A DNA stretch of 45,899 bases, taken from a virus. The first letter of the stretch is position 1, and every line of letters starts with the position of its first letter. The stretch lies in IMG/VR virus record IMGVR_UViG_3300047510_000698, positions 1-45,899 of that record; one strand, given 5' to 3'. The notes beneath the pieces are model-generated. The model was not told the origin of the DNA, searched no databases, and worked only from the letters and a program-made list of their open reading frames with translations. A program made the translations under genes and the position numbers. Below, in pieces: positions 1 through 5,944 of the stretch.

Positions 1-264
1 ATCTTCAAAAAATTTCCACTTTTCATATTTTTTGTTATATAAATCAACCCAAAATTGAATTGAATCAAGATTCAAATAATCTTCAACGATAAAAATAATG
101 ACTTGATATCCTTCGATTGGAATAATATCTTCAACCGAGCACTCTACGATCTTAAATATTGCTTTTGAAGCAAAAGGACAAACTGCAAATCCATTCAGTT
201 CTTCTCTTACCTGTGATACTTCTTTAATCCAATTTAAAATATGAAGTTCTTTTTCGGAATGCAT
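1..264 (-). CDS. Hypothetical protein, truncated by window edge
   Basis: 88 codons are visible from the ATG at 262-264; the C-terminus lies beyond the left edge. The visible part contains NGFAVCPFA, which resembles the CPFA motif of DUF1415-type proteins, but the match is short and weak. The start codon directly follows the U-tract of the terminator at 264-298, so transcription must begin very close to the start or read through the terminator. No function can be assigned. Confidence 0.6.
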   Translation of the reverse strand, partial: MHSEKELHILNWIKEVSQVREELNGFAVCPFASKAIFKIVECSVEDIIPIEGYQVIIFIVEDYLNLDSIQFWVDLYNKKYEKWKFFED

Positions 265-298
265 AAAAAAAGAGTGCTTATTTCTATTTAAGCACTCT
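264..298 (-). terminator. Rho-independent terminator
   Basis: A perfect 10-bp stem (271-280 with 289-298, loop of 8) is followed on the minus strand by a run of T at 265-270. It lies 8 bases past the stop of the small basic protein gene at 306-446 and would end the transcript that includes the glycosyltransferase gene. Confidence 0.85.
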
Positions 299-305
299 GA
301 TAAAA

Positions 306-446
306 TTATTTTCCTTGTCCTCGATATTTCTTCTTACGTCCATTACGAGAAGTAGCACTCAGTAATGTACGAGGAGAACGTCCTTGACGAGTTTTCTTAG
401 GTGCTCCAGGTTCAAACAGAGTCTTATTAGATCCACCTTTTGCCAT
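306..446 (-). CDS. Small basic protein, 46 aa
   Basis: The protein starts MAKGGSNKTLFEPGAPKK and ends in a lysine/arginine/glycine-rich tail (GRKKKYRGQGK). It is strongly basic with no membrane segment, so nucleic-acid binding is plausible but unproven. It lies 15 bp downstream of the glycosyltransferase gene and just before a terminator, so it is the last gene of that late-type transcript. It looks like a conserved small cyanomyovirus protein, from memory only. Confidence 0.7.
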   Translation of the reverse strand: MAKGGSNKTLFEPGAPKKTRQGRSPRTLLSATSRNGRKKKYRGQGK

Positions 447-460
447 AAATTACCTCCAAA

Positions 461-1228
461 TCAAATAATACGAGTTTTCTCATGTCCCACTCTGATACGA
501 GGATCGCACCAGATTTCAAGTCCTGCCTCTTTTGCATCAAGACAGAATGAAACATCTTCTCCACACATATCCTGAACTGCACCAGATTCAAAAACTTGCA
601 TCTTCGGAGCAAACCAAGGATATTCAAGATTCTCAAAAACACCTTTCTTAATGAGAACCCAACCAAAACCAGTATAGTCAACTGTGAATGGCTTTCTACG
701 CTTGGAAATTGAATCCACGGTTTCATGATTCATCACACCACCGTTCTTACGGAAATCATCTTCCTCTAACCAGTGTGCGACAGATGTTGTGATGCCATCT
801 TCGGTTGCATACCAACCAGCGACGATTTCACGCTCATCTCCTTCAGCAGGAAGAGCTACATCACAGAGTTGCCAGAATTTTTGAGTATCAAAAACAATGT
901 CACTATCAATCCAGAGTTGATAATCATAATTCAGTTTGCCATCCCAAGGAATTTGCTTGGGACCACGAAGTACATTTGCACCAAGAACCTTACAACGTGC
1001 AAAGTTTACCATCGATGAGTAATCCTGAGAAATCTGAATACTCATTCCATTCTGAACGAGATCAAAACAGAGTTGTACGAATGCCTTCAGAAAAATAAAA
1101 GAGCATCCACGCCCTGGAAGACAAAAGACAATTGACTTGCCCTTCATCCGTTCTTTAATTGCATCAATATCCCATTCTTGTTCTTTGGGTTTTGGTGCTG
1201 TTGCTTTTACTGTAAATCCTTTTGCCAT
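461..1228 (-). CDS. GT-A type glycosyltransferase
   Basis: 255 aa. After a 25-residue lead the protein has a beta strand (KSIVFCLPGR, about 31-40), a helix with a Ser-Phe-rich core, and the metal-binding DxD motif WIDSDIVF with DSD at residues 108-110. An acidic MCGEDVSFC segment near residue 213 matches the position of the catalytic ED region of GT-A enzymes. It probably transfers a sugar from a nucleotide sugar to an unknown acceptor. A late-type box (CTAAATAG, 1263-1270) lies 35 bp upstream of the start, suggesting late expression, perhaps to modify DNA or virion proteins. The exact GT family is not clear. Confidence 0.7.
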   Translation of the reverse strand: MAKGFTVKATAPKPKEQEWDIDAIKERMKGKSIVFCLPGRGCSFIFLKAFVQLCFDLVQNGMSIQISQDYSSMVNFARCKVLGANVLRGPKQIPWDGKLNYDYQLWIDSDIVFDTQKFWQLCDVALPAEGDEREIVAGWYATEDGITTSVAHWLEEDDFRKNGGVMNHETVDSISKRRKPFTVDYTGFGWVLIKKGVFENLEYPWFAPKMQVFESGAVQDMCGEDVSFCLDAKEAGLEIWCDPRIRVGHEKTRII

Positions 1229-1262
1229 AAGTTAAATTAACCTTCAGATCAATTTTATCGTC

Positions 1263-1270
1263 CTATTTAG
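1263..1270 (-). promoter_or_regulatory. Late-type promoter box CTAAATAG
   Basis: Minus-strand CTAAATAG, a variant of the T4-like late promoter TATAAATA, lies 35 bp upstream of the glycosyltransferase start at 1228. Confidence 0.5.
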
Positions 1271-1276
1271 TATTTG

Positions 1277-1477
1277 TCAATATGATGCATTTTGCACTAT
1301 GAGTTTATTCACAGTTACTTCTTCGTATTGCAAATCTTCATCTGAAAAATTATTATCAAGTAACTCAATCATTTTGTGTAACATATCCCATGTCTCAGAG
1401 AATTTTTCCTCTGAAAGGCTGTGATAAATGCACTCGCCCTTTGCGTATATGTGATATAATTTTTCAGTATTTTCCAT
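1277..1477 (-). CDS. Hypothetical acidic protein, 66 aa
   Basis: Starts MENTEKLYHIYAKGECIYHS and is predicted helical and acidic in its second half. It has no signal peptide or recognised motif. It sits 20 bp downstream of the membrane protein gene at 1498-1695 and probably shares its transcript. Confidence 0.6.
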   Translation of the reverse strand: MENTEKLYHIYAKGECIYHSLSEEKFSETWDMLHKMIELLDNNFSDEDLQYEEVTVNKLIVQNASY

Positions 1478-1497
1478 AAAATTTTTCCGGGAATTTT

Positions 1498-1695
1498 TTA
1501 TTTTGTCAATGCATTATATATCATCACTATAAGAATTCCAAGGGGCACTCCAATAAATCGGAAAATTTTATCAGGATATCGGATTATCCATCCCGCAAAG
1601 ATTACCTTCCAGAAATTCCAATAGGGGGGTTTTCGTCTCATCATATACTTCCGGGAATTTTTTATGAGATTGATATAGCTTGGTCGATTTGTCAC
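1498..1695 (-). CDS. Small membrane protein, up to 65 aa (GTG start)
   Basis: The frame opens with GTG at 1693-1695, overlapped by AGAGG. In-frame ATGs at residues 18-19 give a shorter alternative. The protein is basic and aromatic (RRKPPYWNFWK) followed by one hydrophobic helix near the C-terminus (FIGVPLGILIVMIYNAL), so an inner-membrane location with the N-terminus inside is likely. Function unknown. Confidence 0.55.
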   Translation of the reverse strand: MTNRPSYINLIKNSRKYMMRRKPPYWNFWKVIFAGWIIRYPDKIFRFIGVPLGILIVMIYNALTK

Positions 1696-1800
1696 CTCTG
1701 TAGGTTAGGAAGGACCCAAAATCTTATATATCGGGACAACGCCGCGCCGCGCTATAACAAATCGGCATCAAATCACTGCCGAACCACTATCATCACCTAA

Positions 1801-1841
1801 GCATAACATAGAGGGGCACAGAGTGTCAAACCCCGTGCCCC
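1801..1841 (-). promoter_or_regulatory. Promoter with hairpin around the -35 box
   Basis: The minus strand reads TTGACA (1824-1829), 17 bp, then TTATGC (1801-1806). The -35 lies in the loop of an 8-bp stem-loop (AGGGGCAC 1812-1819 with GTGCCCCT 1835-1842). The hairpin is also where the transcript of the upstream gene 1849-1989 would end, so it may work as both terminator and promoter. The -10 is weak. Confidence 0.45.
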
Positions 1842-1848
1842 TGTGTTA

Positions 1849-1989
1849 TCAGAACTCGATAGGATTCAGAGTCGGTTCGTTATCAGCAACCTCAGAAACA
1901 TTATCAGAGGTCAGTGCATCCAGAATCGAAAGAATCTCATCGCCAGTGTTACCTTGTGCCAGCATCGAGAGCATCACAGACTTAGACAT
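1849..1989 (-). CDS. Hypothetical protein, 46 aa
   Basis: Starts MSKSVMLSMLAQGNTGDEIL and ends NPIEF. It is acidic, predicted helical and soluble. The reading frame is clean, and the sequence has the look of a short conserved cyanophage protein, from memory only. It is followed by the hairpin/promoter at 1801-1841. Confidence 0.6.
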   Translation of the reverse strand: MSKSVMLSMLAQGNTGDEILSILDALTSDNVSEVADNEPTLNPIEF

Positions 1990-2067
1990 AATGAAGAAGA
2001 AAAGTGTAAGAAACAGTGTGTGTTGTGAGTGTCTTTATAGGGCGCATCTCATTCCCTTTTGTGTTAC

Positions 2068-2316
2068 TTAGAAGTCGAACACATCGCTATTGATTTGGAT
2101 CGCATTTACAGCAGGATCATCAAACCGAACACCATCAGGAGTTTGTGTCATAAATTCGCTGATATATTCAACGAAATCCTGATACGAACCGCACTCCATG
2201 GCGATGTTATATAGACCCTCATCATTGTTGATCCAGAGTGCAACGTTCCAGGTCTCATAATTCTCCCAACCGTTATAGGAAATGTCGAGAGCATTGCTTT
2301 GGAAAGTGGTAGTCAT
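2068..2316 (-). CDS. NYETWN-motif phage protein, 82 aa
   Basis: Contains the signature YNGWENYETWNVALWINNDE at residues 14-33, typical of a widespread family of small phage proteins of unknown role (DUF7249-like, from memory). Highly acidic and soluble. No promoter is obvious directly upstream, and 46 bp separate it from the gene at 2363-2536, which probably lies on the same transcript. Confidence 0.7.
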   Translation of the reverse strand: MTTTFQSNALDISYNGWENYETWNVALWINNDEGLYNIAMECGSYQDFVEYISEFMTQTPDGVRFDDPAVNAIQINSDVFDF

Positions 2317-2362
2317 TTGGGGAAAAGTGTAAGGGGGTTTGTGTTAATGAGAATGGAGAGAA

Positions 2363-2536
2363 TCAATCCCACTCGCTTAACCACATCCCGTTACAGAACG
2401 ATTCAACCGAACACTTAAGATTGCGGTCAGTGAGAATAACTTGCTGGAACAGAGATGCATTCAACCAAGTGGGAAACTCTCCAGCGACTTGTATACCATC
2501 AGCGGTAGGGATTACAACTCGGAAAGTGTTAGACAT
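2363..2536 (-). CDS. Hypothetical protein, 57 aa
   Basis: Starts MSNTFRVVIPTADGIQVAG. The opening MxNTF-V pattern resembles the protein at 5945-6115 (MTNTFTVRF), so the two may be distant relatives. It is the first gene after element copy 2566-2598, whose last bases lie 30 bp upstream of the ATG. Unknown function. Confidence 0.65.
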   Translation of the reverse strand: MSNTFRVVIPTADGIQVAGEFPTWLNASLFQQVILTDRNLKCSVESFCNGMWLSEWD

Positions 2537-2565
2537 TTGGTGAAGAATTGAAGTGGGTTGGTCTT

Positions 2566-2598
2566 ATACTACTGGGACACTTTGCACGTCCCCCCTTT
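2566..2598 (-). repeat. Dispersed stem-loop element, copy 1
   Basis: On the minus strand: AAAGGGGGGACG, variable TGC, AAAGTGTCCCAGTAGTAT. GGGAC pairs with GTCCC. It is followed by AAGACC and a 30-nt leader before the gene at 2363-2536. Confidence 0.85.
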
Positions 2599-2605
2599 TA
2601 GTAAC

Positions 2606-2818
2606 TCAGTCGCGGGGTGATGTACTCCAAGGCGCATAAATGCCTTCGATTTCACCAAACAAACCCGCAAGATACTTGGGGTCATTCTGAAACGATTTGG
2701 TGATAATCTTACCGTCTTCGATGAAGTTGTAGACGGTGTAATCCTTACGGGTTTCTGTCATCACCTGGTACACTTTACCAGTGTGGGGAGAAGTGTAGGA
2801 CGTGTCGGTTGCGCTCAT
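2606..2818 (-). CDS. Hypothetical protein, 70 aa
   Basis: Starts MSATDTSYTSPHTGKVYQVM; soluble, slightly acidic, no recognised domain. Its ATG is fused to the end of an element copy (2817-2849), with no conventional ribosome binding site between. The next element copy (2566-2598) lies 7 bp past its stop. Confidence 0.7.
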   Translation of the reverse strand: MSATDTSYTSPHTGKVYQVMTETRKDYTVYNFIEDGKIITKSFQNDPKYLAGLFGEIEGIYAPWSTSPRD

Positions 2819-2849
2819 ACTACTGGGACACTTTCAACGTCCCCCCTTT
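2817..2849 (-). repeat. Dispersed stem-loop element, copy 2
   Basis: AAAGGGGGGACG, variable TTG, AAAGTGTCCCAGTAGTAT, whose last AT are the first two bases of the ATG of gene 2606-2818. Stem GGGAC/GTCCC. It begins at the stop codon of gene 2849-3016. Confidence 0.85.
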
Positions 2850-3016
2850 CATTCAACAACCTGCAGACGTTCTATAAACTCCTCCAGATAGTCTGTCGGA
2901 TCGTGACCTAACTCTGCGATACGATTTAACTCATTTAAGATCGCACTCATTTGCTTCACATAAGGTACGCGCATTCTCTCTGTCGTACCCAGAAAAGTGT
3001 AATTCTTCGGTCTCAT
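2849..3016 (-). CDS. Hypothetical protein, 55 aa
   Basis: Starts MRPKNYTFLGTTERMRVPYV and continues with an acidic helix (LNELNRIAELGHDPTDYLEE). An internal ATG at 2948-2950 would give 33 aa, but the longer start is preferred because the extra residues read like protein and the ATG lies exactly at the end of a 15-bp inverted repeat (3017-3066). Function unknown. Confidence 0.65.
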   Translation of the reverse strand: MRPKNYTFLGTTERMRVPYVKQMSAILNELNRIAELGHDPTDYLEEFIERLQVVE

Positions 3017-3066
3017 AGTTTTGTCCCAAAATACCCCATAATATGTATAAGTTTTGGGACAAAACT
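3017..3066. repeat. 15-bp perfect inverted repeat before a start codon
   Basis: AGTTTTGTCCCAAAA (3017-3031) is the exact reverse complement of 3052-3066, with a 20-nt spacer. On the minus strand the right-hand end abuts the ATG of gene 2849-3016. It has no U-tract, so it is more likely a translational or operator element than a terminator. Confidence 0.85.
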
Positions 3067-3078
3067 AAAAGTGCGTTT

Positions 3079-3252
3079 CTACCACTTAGAAGGGCAATCG
3101 AGATCCTCAACGTATGCTTCCACACGCTCAGATGGTTCGAGTTTGAATAGCTTCTCCCAATCAATTTGATGAGGATCGAAATCACTCAGTACGTTCATTT
3201 CCAGAGTGATCCTATAACGCTGCTTCTGTGCCTGATGATACGCAACTGACAT
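3079..3252 (-). CDS. Hypothetical protein, 57 aa
   Basis: Starts MSVAYHQAQKQRYRITLEMN and ends DLDCPSKW. The ATG at 3250-3252 has a good ribosome binding site (AAGGAG, 3260-3265), one of the clearer ones in this area. It is the first gene behind the strong promoter at 3280-3308. Soluble; no known domain. Confidence 0.7.
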   Translation of the reverse strand: MSVAYHQAQKQRYRITLEMNVLSDFDPHQIDWEKLFKLEPSERVEAYVEDLDCPSKW

Positions 3253-3279
3253 AAGTACGCTCCTTTGAGTTATGGAATC

Positions 3280-3308
3280 ATTCTATAATACTCTGAGGTA
3301 GGTGTCAA
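3280..3308 (-). promoter_or_regulatory. Sigma70-type early promoter
   Basis: Minus-strand TTGACA (3303-3308), 17-bp spacer, TAGAAT (3280-3285), 28 bp upstream of the start of gene 3079-3252. This is the best consensus match in the left part of the window. Confidence 0.8.
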
Positions 3309-3319
3309 GTACCTGGAGA

Positions 3320-3327
3320 GTATTTAG
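3320..3327 (-). promoter_or_regulatory. Late-type promoter box CTAAATAC
   Basis: Minus-strand CTAAATAC, 12 bp upstream of the early promoter at 3280-3308, so gene 3079-3252 and those after it may be driven both early and late. Confidence 0.4.
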
Positions 3328-3383
3328 GGGCGCTCCGGGGGATTCTGCGCGGGGATTGTGGGGATTTTGTGACGTTGGGGGTC

Positions 3384-3412
3384 TAGACATTTTGGAGGAG
3401 TGCTGATATAAT
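3384..3412 (+). promoter_or_regulatory. Strong plus-strand promoter
   Basis: TAGACA (3384-3389), exact 17-bp spacer, TATAAT (3407-3412). The -35 overlaps the 8-bp palindrome GTCTAGAC (3381-3388). Nearly all genes here are on the other strand, so the transcript would be a short RNA running into the duplicated sequence at 3440-3501. Confidence 0.75.
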
Positions 3413-3439
3413 GCACGCAAAGATAACGACCCCCAGAGA

Positions 3440-3501
3440 CATTTAAATGACTATAAGTTACAAGGTCTGAGAGCATTTAAATGACTATAAGTTACAAGGT
3501 C
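3440..3501. repeat. 28-bp tandem direct repeat
   Basis: Two identical 28-base copies (3440-3467 and 3474-3501), period 34, each containing ATTTAAATGACTATAAGT and an ATG followed by the same six codons (MTISYKV). They sit about 30 bp downstream of the plus-strand promoter. Confidence 0.85.
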
Positions 3502-3512
3502 CAGACACACAA

Positions 3513-3581
3513 ATGACAAGAGAGATTGATCGAACGTTTATATTTAAATTAACATTTTTAATTGATTTAATTATAATTTAA
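3513..3581 (+). CDS. Possible 22-aa micro-ORF
   Basis: ATG at 3513 overlaps the stop of a preceding 11-codon ORF (3481-3516, MTISYKVQTHK) in the ATGA arrangement. It encodes MTREIDRTFIFKLTFLIDLI plus two residues, a hydrophobic peptide. It would be read from the plus-strand promoter at 3384-3412. It may equally be a non-coding RNA; no ribosome binding site is clear. Confidence 0.25.
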   Translation: MTREIDRTFIFKLTFLIDLIII

Positions 3582-3607
3582 CCACAATACATTTGATTTC
3601 TAAACAT

Positions 3608-3638
3608 AAAAAAAGAGAGGGATTACCAGTCCCTCTCT
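3608..3638 (-). terminator. Rho-independent terminator
   Basis: Perfect 9-bp stem AGAGAGGGA (3614-3622) with TCCCTCTCT (3630-3638), loop of 7, followed on the minus strand by a run of seven T. It ends the transcript of genes 3737-4294. Confidence 0.85.
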
Positions 3639-3736
3639 ATACACCCAACCACCTAACTTATTGGAAATTATCTATACTCTACGGAAGTCACTTTCTTTAC
3701 TTACTAGAGGCAAACTCCCTTCCTCTTTATCTTGAA

Positions 3737-3919
3737 TTAGTTAAAAAAGTGTGCTAAATCTGCGAGTTCTGATGCAATCTCTTCTACATTATCTTCAGTG
3801 AGTTTGTTGATGAGTTGTTGCACGTCTTCATCAGGTACATAGAACAAATCACCATTGATTTCACTTGCTAACTCTTCAGCACGGGAGAGACATTTGAGAA
3901 TCAGGGACATAGGCATCAT
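3737..3919 (-). CDS. Hypothetical acidic protein, up to 60 aa
   Basis: Helical, acidic protein (LINKLTEDNVEEIASELADL). Three in-frame ATGs (residues 1, 2, 4) all overlap the end of the next gene upstream by 35-44 bp. Last gene before the terminator at 3608-3638. No recognised domain. Confidence 0.6.
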   Translation of the reverse strand: MMPMSLILKCLSRAEELASEINGDLFYVPDEDVQQLINKLTEDNVEEIASELADLAHFFN

Positions 3920-4076
3920 CTAGAATTGATTGAAGTTTGTTAATGTACCGTTCTGCTTTTTGTTTGATCTTGTCTCTATCGTGTGGATTATCAACCAGGA
4001 ATTGTGTAAACTCAAAATCGAAAATCACATCACTACAAAGAAAACGAAGTTGAAGGATTTGAGATTCAGTCATCAT
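3876..4076 (-). CDS. Hypothetical protein, 66 aa
   Basis: Starts MMTESQILQLRFLCSDVIFD. Its start overlaps the stop of gene 4073-4294 (ATGA), indicating translational coupling. Amphipathic helices, soluble, function unknown. Confidence 0.6.
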   Translation of the reverse strand: MMTESQILQLRFLCSDVIFDFEFTQFLVDNPHDRDKIKQKAERYINKLQSILDDAYVPDSQMSLPC

Positions 4077-4294
4077 TTCAAGTGAGGAAAGATTTGAATT
4101 TGGAGGTTTAGTTGTTGAAGCAACTCACGAGCAAATATGATTTCACCATACTCAAATCCTGCATCAAAAGCATCATCATAACTACCACTTTCTGAAGGTG
4201 AGTAATCATCACCATACGCTTCATAACAATGCTTACTATGTGCGGTTTCTTTAAGTTTTAGAAGAAGGAATTGGAGTTTTTGAGTGTCAGTCAT
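4073..4294 (-). CDS. Hypothetical protein, 73 aa
   Basis: Starts MTDTQKLQFLLLKLKETAHS with a central acidic, serine/tyrosine-rich patch and a C-terminal helix. First gene of the 3-gene unit ended by the 3608-3638 terminator. It lies divergent from the HNH endonuclease gene, whose promoter region starts 18 bp away. A weak late-type box TTAAATAC (4332-4339) lies 38 bp upstream on the minus strand. Confidence 0.6.
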   Translation of the reverse strand: MTDTQKLQFLLLKLKETAHSKHCYEAYGDDYSPSESGSYDDAFDAGFEYGEIIFARELLQQLNLQIQIFPHLK

Positions 4295-4311
4295 TTGTGG
4301 AGATGTGGTAT

Positions 4312-4319
4312 AATAAATA
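4312..4319 (+). promoter_or_regulatory. Late promoter box AATAAATA
   Basis: Plus-strand TATAATAAATAC (4309-4320) combines a TATAAT-like box with the late box AATAAATA. It lies 20 bp upstream of the preferred HNH start at 4339, the same distance as in the fibre-type gene at 36722-38368. Confidence 0.65.
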
Positions 4320-4338
4320 CTACAAAGTTAGGTATTTA

Positions 4339-4836
4339 ATGATGAAAGAGCATCCTCTTTACAATAACATTTTAGTGTCGAAAGATGGGAGCATTTATAG
4401 TACAGGAAAGAACTACAAATCACCTCGCAAACTAAAAGAAAGTGTGGATGAAAGAGGTTATGCAAGAGTGAGAATACAAGTCGGGTTGTATAATCAAAAG
4501 TTGAGAGCAGTTCATAGATTAGTAGCAGAAACTTACTTACCTAATCCACATAATCTATCAGATGTTCACCATAGAGATGATAACCCAACAAACAACAGTT
4601 TAGATAATTTAGAGTGGGTAACTCATAAACAAAACTGTGAACTTTCAAGAGACAACATTGGTAGAAACAAAGCGGCAGAATGGAAGATTTTACACATAGA
4701 AACCAATGAAACTTTTGTGATAAAAAACCTTGCTAAATGGTGCGAAGAAAATAACTTGAATAGGTCAAATCTTCATAAGACATTAACAAAGGTAAATCAT
4801 CACAAAGGTTACAAGATTTTAGAAAAACTTAGTTGA
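4339..4836 (+). CDS. HNH homing endonuclease
   Basis: 165 aa from ATG 4339; an upstream ATG at 4297 would start before the late box at 4312-4319 and is not preferred. The N-terminus (about residues 4-50) resembles a NUMOD4-type segment with a DGSIYSTGKNYKSP turn. The HNH core follows with AVHRLVAETYLPNP, VHHRDDNPTNNSLDNLEWVT and a K-rich QNCE loop. The C-terminal 50 residues (FVIKNLAKWCEENNLNRSNL) look like a NUMOD1-type DNA-binding helix. It is free-standing, not in an intron, and is the only large plus-strand gene in the window. Its last 8 bp overlap the stop of the convergent gene 4829-5143, as expected for an element inserted between genes. Confidence 0.88.
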   Translation: MMKEHPLYNNILVSKDGSIYSTGKNYKSPRKLKESVDERGYARVRIQVGLYNQKLRAVHRLVAETYLPNPHNLSDVHHRDDNPTNNSLDNLEWVTHKQNCELSRDNIGRNKAAEWKILHIETNETFVIKNLAKWCEENNLNRSNLHKTLTKVNHHKGYKILEKLS

Positions 4837-5143
4837 GTTTCATTCCATTGTTGAAAGGAACTGGACCTCCTTCACAGTTAAGAAACCACTCACCTTTCTT
4901 CTGAAAGACATATTCAACTCCTGTACCGTGGGAAGAAAGAATAGCGTTAATTCTGCTTTTAGTTGTTGCAGTTTGATGTCCGCCATCGAACAGTTCCAGC
5001 CAAGTATCACCTACCATCGCAATCAGATTGCTATACAGATAGACGAAACTTACACCTTCAATGTTGATGACTTGAGTGTTGTCCTTTTTCCAATCAATCT
5101 CTTGGGAGATTGCGCGGTTCATTTGTGCTTCGATCTTACGCAT
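4829..5143 (-). CDS. Hypothetical protein, 104 aa
   Basis: Starts MRKIEAQMNRAISQEIDWKK and continues with a beta-rich domain (VINIEGVSFVYLYSNLIAMV, LELFDGG). Soluble; no recognised family. It follows an element copy with a 24-nt leader and overlaps the HNH gene tail by 8 bp. Confidence 0.65.
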   Translation of the reverse strand: MRKIEAQMNRAISQEIDWKKDNTQVINIEGVSFVYLYSNLIAMVGDTWLELFDGGHQTATTKSRINAILSSHGTGVEYVFQKKGEWFLNCEGGPVPFNNGMKLN

Positions 5144-5166
5144 TTTGTGGTTGGGGATTGTGATCT

Positions 5167-5199
5167 ATACTACTGGGACACTTTGGGCGTCCCCCCTTT
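5167..5199 (-). repeat. Dispersed stem-loop element, copy 3
   Basis: AAAGGGGGGACG, variable CCC, AAAGTGTCCCAGTAGTAT, then AGATC leading to the ATG at 5143. Stem GGGAC/GTCCC. Confidence 0.85.
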
Positions 5200-5202
5200 G
5201 AT

Positions 5203-5490
5203 TCAGTTACGAAATGCACCCAGAGAGTTAAACTTCGACCAGATGTTTTTCTCTGCGATACGCTTACCGTCAACTTGGAAAGTATAACGGAGTTGTCCTT
5301 TTACAGTCTTGGAAACTTTACAGGTGAGGCAAATCTCACCGTCACGATTACCATTCCAATCATACTTTGCGAAGTAGTGATGGCAAACTCCATCGAGGCA
5401 ATAGTCAACAACACCATTGCGTTGTTGATAGTTTTCCAGAGCAAGTTGCTCCGTGAGTTTGATGGAATCGAAGAGGTCGTTGGTTGTCAT
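5203..5490 (-). CDS. Hypothetical protein, 95 aa
   Basis: Starts MTTNDLFDSIKLTEQLALEN. A Cys/His cluster in the middle (DYCLDGVCHHYFAKYDWNG, then ICLTCKV) could bind a metal. The C-terminal half is beta-rich. Its ATG is fused to an element copy (5489-5521). Confidence 0.65.
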   Translation of the reverse strand: MTTNDLFDSIKLTEQLALENYQQRNGVVDYCLDGVCHHYFAKYDWNGNRDGEICLTCKVSKTVKGQLRYTFQVDGKRIAEKNIWSKFNSLGAFRN

Positions 5491-5521
5491 ACTACTAGGA
5501 CACTTTGCACGTCCCCCCTTT
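5489..5521 (-). repeat. Dispersed stem-loop element, copy 4
   Basis: AAAGGGGGGACG, variable TGC, AAAGTGTCCTAGTAGTAT; the final AT begin the ATG of gene 5203-5490. It starts at the stop of gene 5521-5661. Confidence 0.85.
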
Positions 5522-5661
5522 CATTCAACTTCTACCCACTCTCCTTCTACAGTACAAAACTCCAGCAAATAATAGTCGATTGATACACCTTCGATTGCAG
5601 CATCTTGGAGAGTTTGCTGATACTGTTCTTGTGAGAGAATGAAGAAATCAGTTTCAATCAT
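5521..5661 (-). CDS. Hypothetical acidic protein, 46 aa
   Basis: Starts MIETDFFILSQEQYQQTLQD and ends EGEWVEVE. Acidic, soluble. Start overlaps the stop of gene 5658-5810 by 4 bp (ATGA). Confidence 0.65.
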   Translation of the reverse strand: MIETDFFILSQEQYQQTLQDAAIEGVSIDYYLLEFCTVEGEWVEVE

Positions 5662-5810
5662 TGTTGTGGTTGGATAATATCAGCGACGGTGTGTAATGTG
5701 TTGGAGGTGATGTTGCGAACTCCTGGTGAGAGTAGAAACGCAACGGTGAAAATCAGAAGAATTGTTTTCACTTTGCACGGTGGTTTGAGTGTTAAACTTC
5801 TGCGGCTCAT
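5658..5810 (-). CDS. Small membrane-anchored or secreted peptide, 50 aa
   Basis: MSRRSLTLKPPCKVKTILL: a basic N-terminus followed by a hydrophobic stretch (TILLIFTVAFLLSPGV) that could be a signal anchor. It is joined to both neighbours by ATGA overlaps. A shorter GTG start at 5771 would leave only the hydrophobic part; the ATG at 5810 is preferred because it overlaps the preceding stop. Confidence 0.6.
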   Translation of the reverse strand: MSRRSLTLKPPCKVKTILLIFTVAFLLSPGVRNITSNTLHTVADIIQPQQ

Positions 5811-5941
5811 TTGCAGAAATTAGGATCAATGTTGCAGAATTGTTCTGCGCGTTGTTCTTGTTGTTGGTTCACAGTTGCGATAGCATTTGCACCAAACTGA
5901 ATACCAAAGAAAAGTGTAGTAAACAGAAGAACAATTTTCAT
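5807..5941 (-). CDS. Small secreted peptide, 44 aa
   Basis: MKIVLLFTTLFFGIQFGANA is a typical signal peptide, with likely cleavage after ANA, leaving about 24 residues rich in Gln with two Cys (QFCNIDPNFCK). Probably periplasmic. Its stop overlaps the start of gene 5658-5810. Confidence 0.65.
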   Translation of the reverse strand: MKIVLLFTTLFFGIQFGANAIATVNQQQEQRAEQFCNIDPNFCK

Positions 5942-5944
5942 AAA

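Larger units (their letters stand above)
3253..3736. other. Intergenic region with promoters in both directions
   Basis: The only gap over 300 bases. From left to right it holds a minus-strand early promoter (3280-3308), a minus late box (3320-3327), a G-rich stretch (3328-3383), a plus-strand promoter (3384-3412), two 28-bp direct repeats (3440-3467, 3474-3501), micro-ORFs, an AT-rich tract (3535-3600), a minus-strand terminator (3608-3638) and about 98 unassigned bases up to the stop of gene 3737-3919. No longer gene is visible on either strand. Confidence 0.7.

Noticed and set aside
2931-3185. 84-residue minus-strand ORF covering the inverted repeat
   Set aside because: Genes 2849-3016 and 3079-3252 in other frames have better starts, a ribosome binding site and flanking signals.
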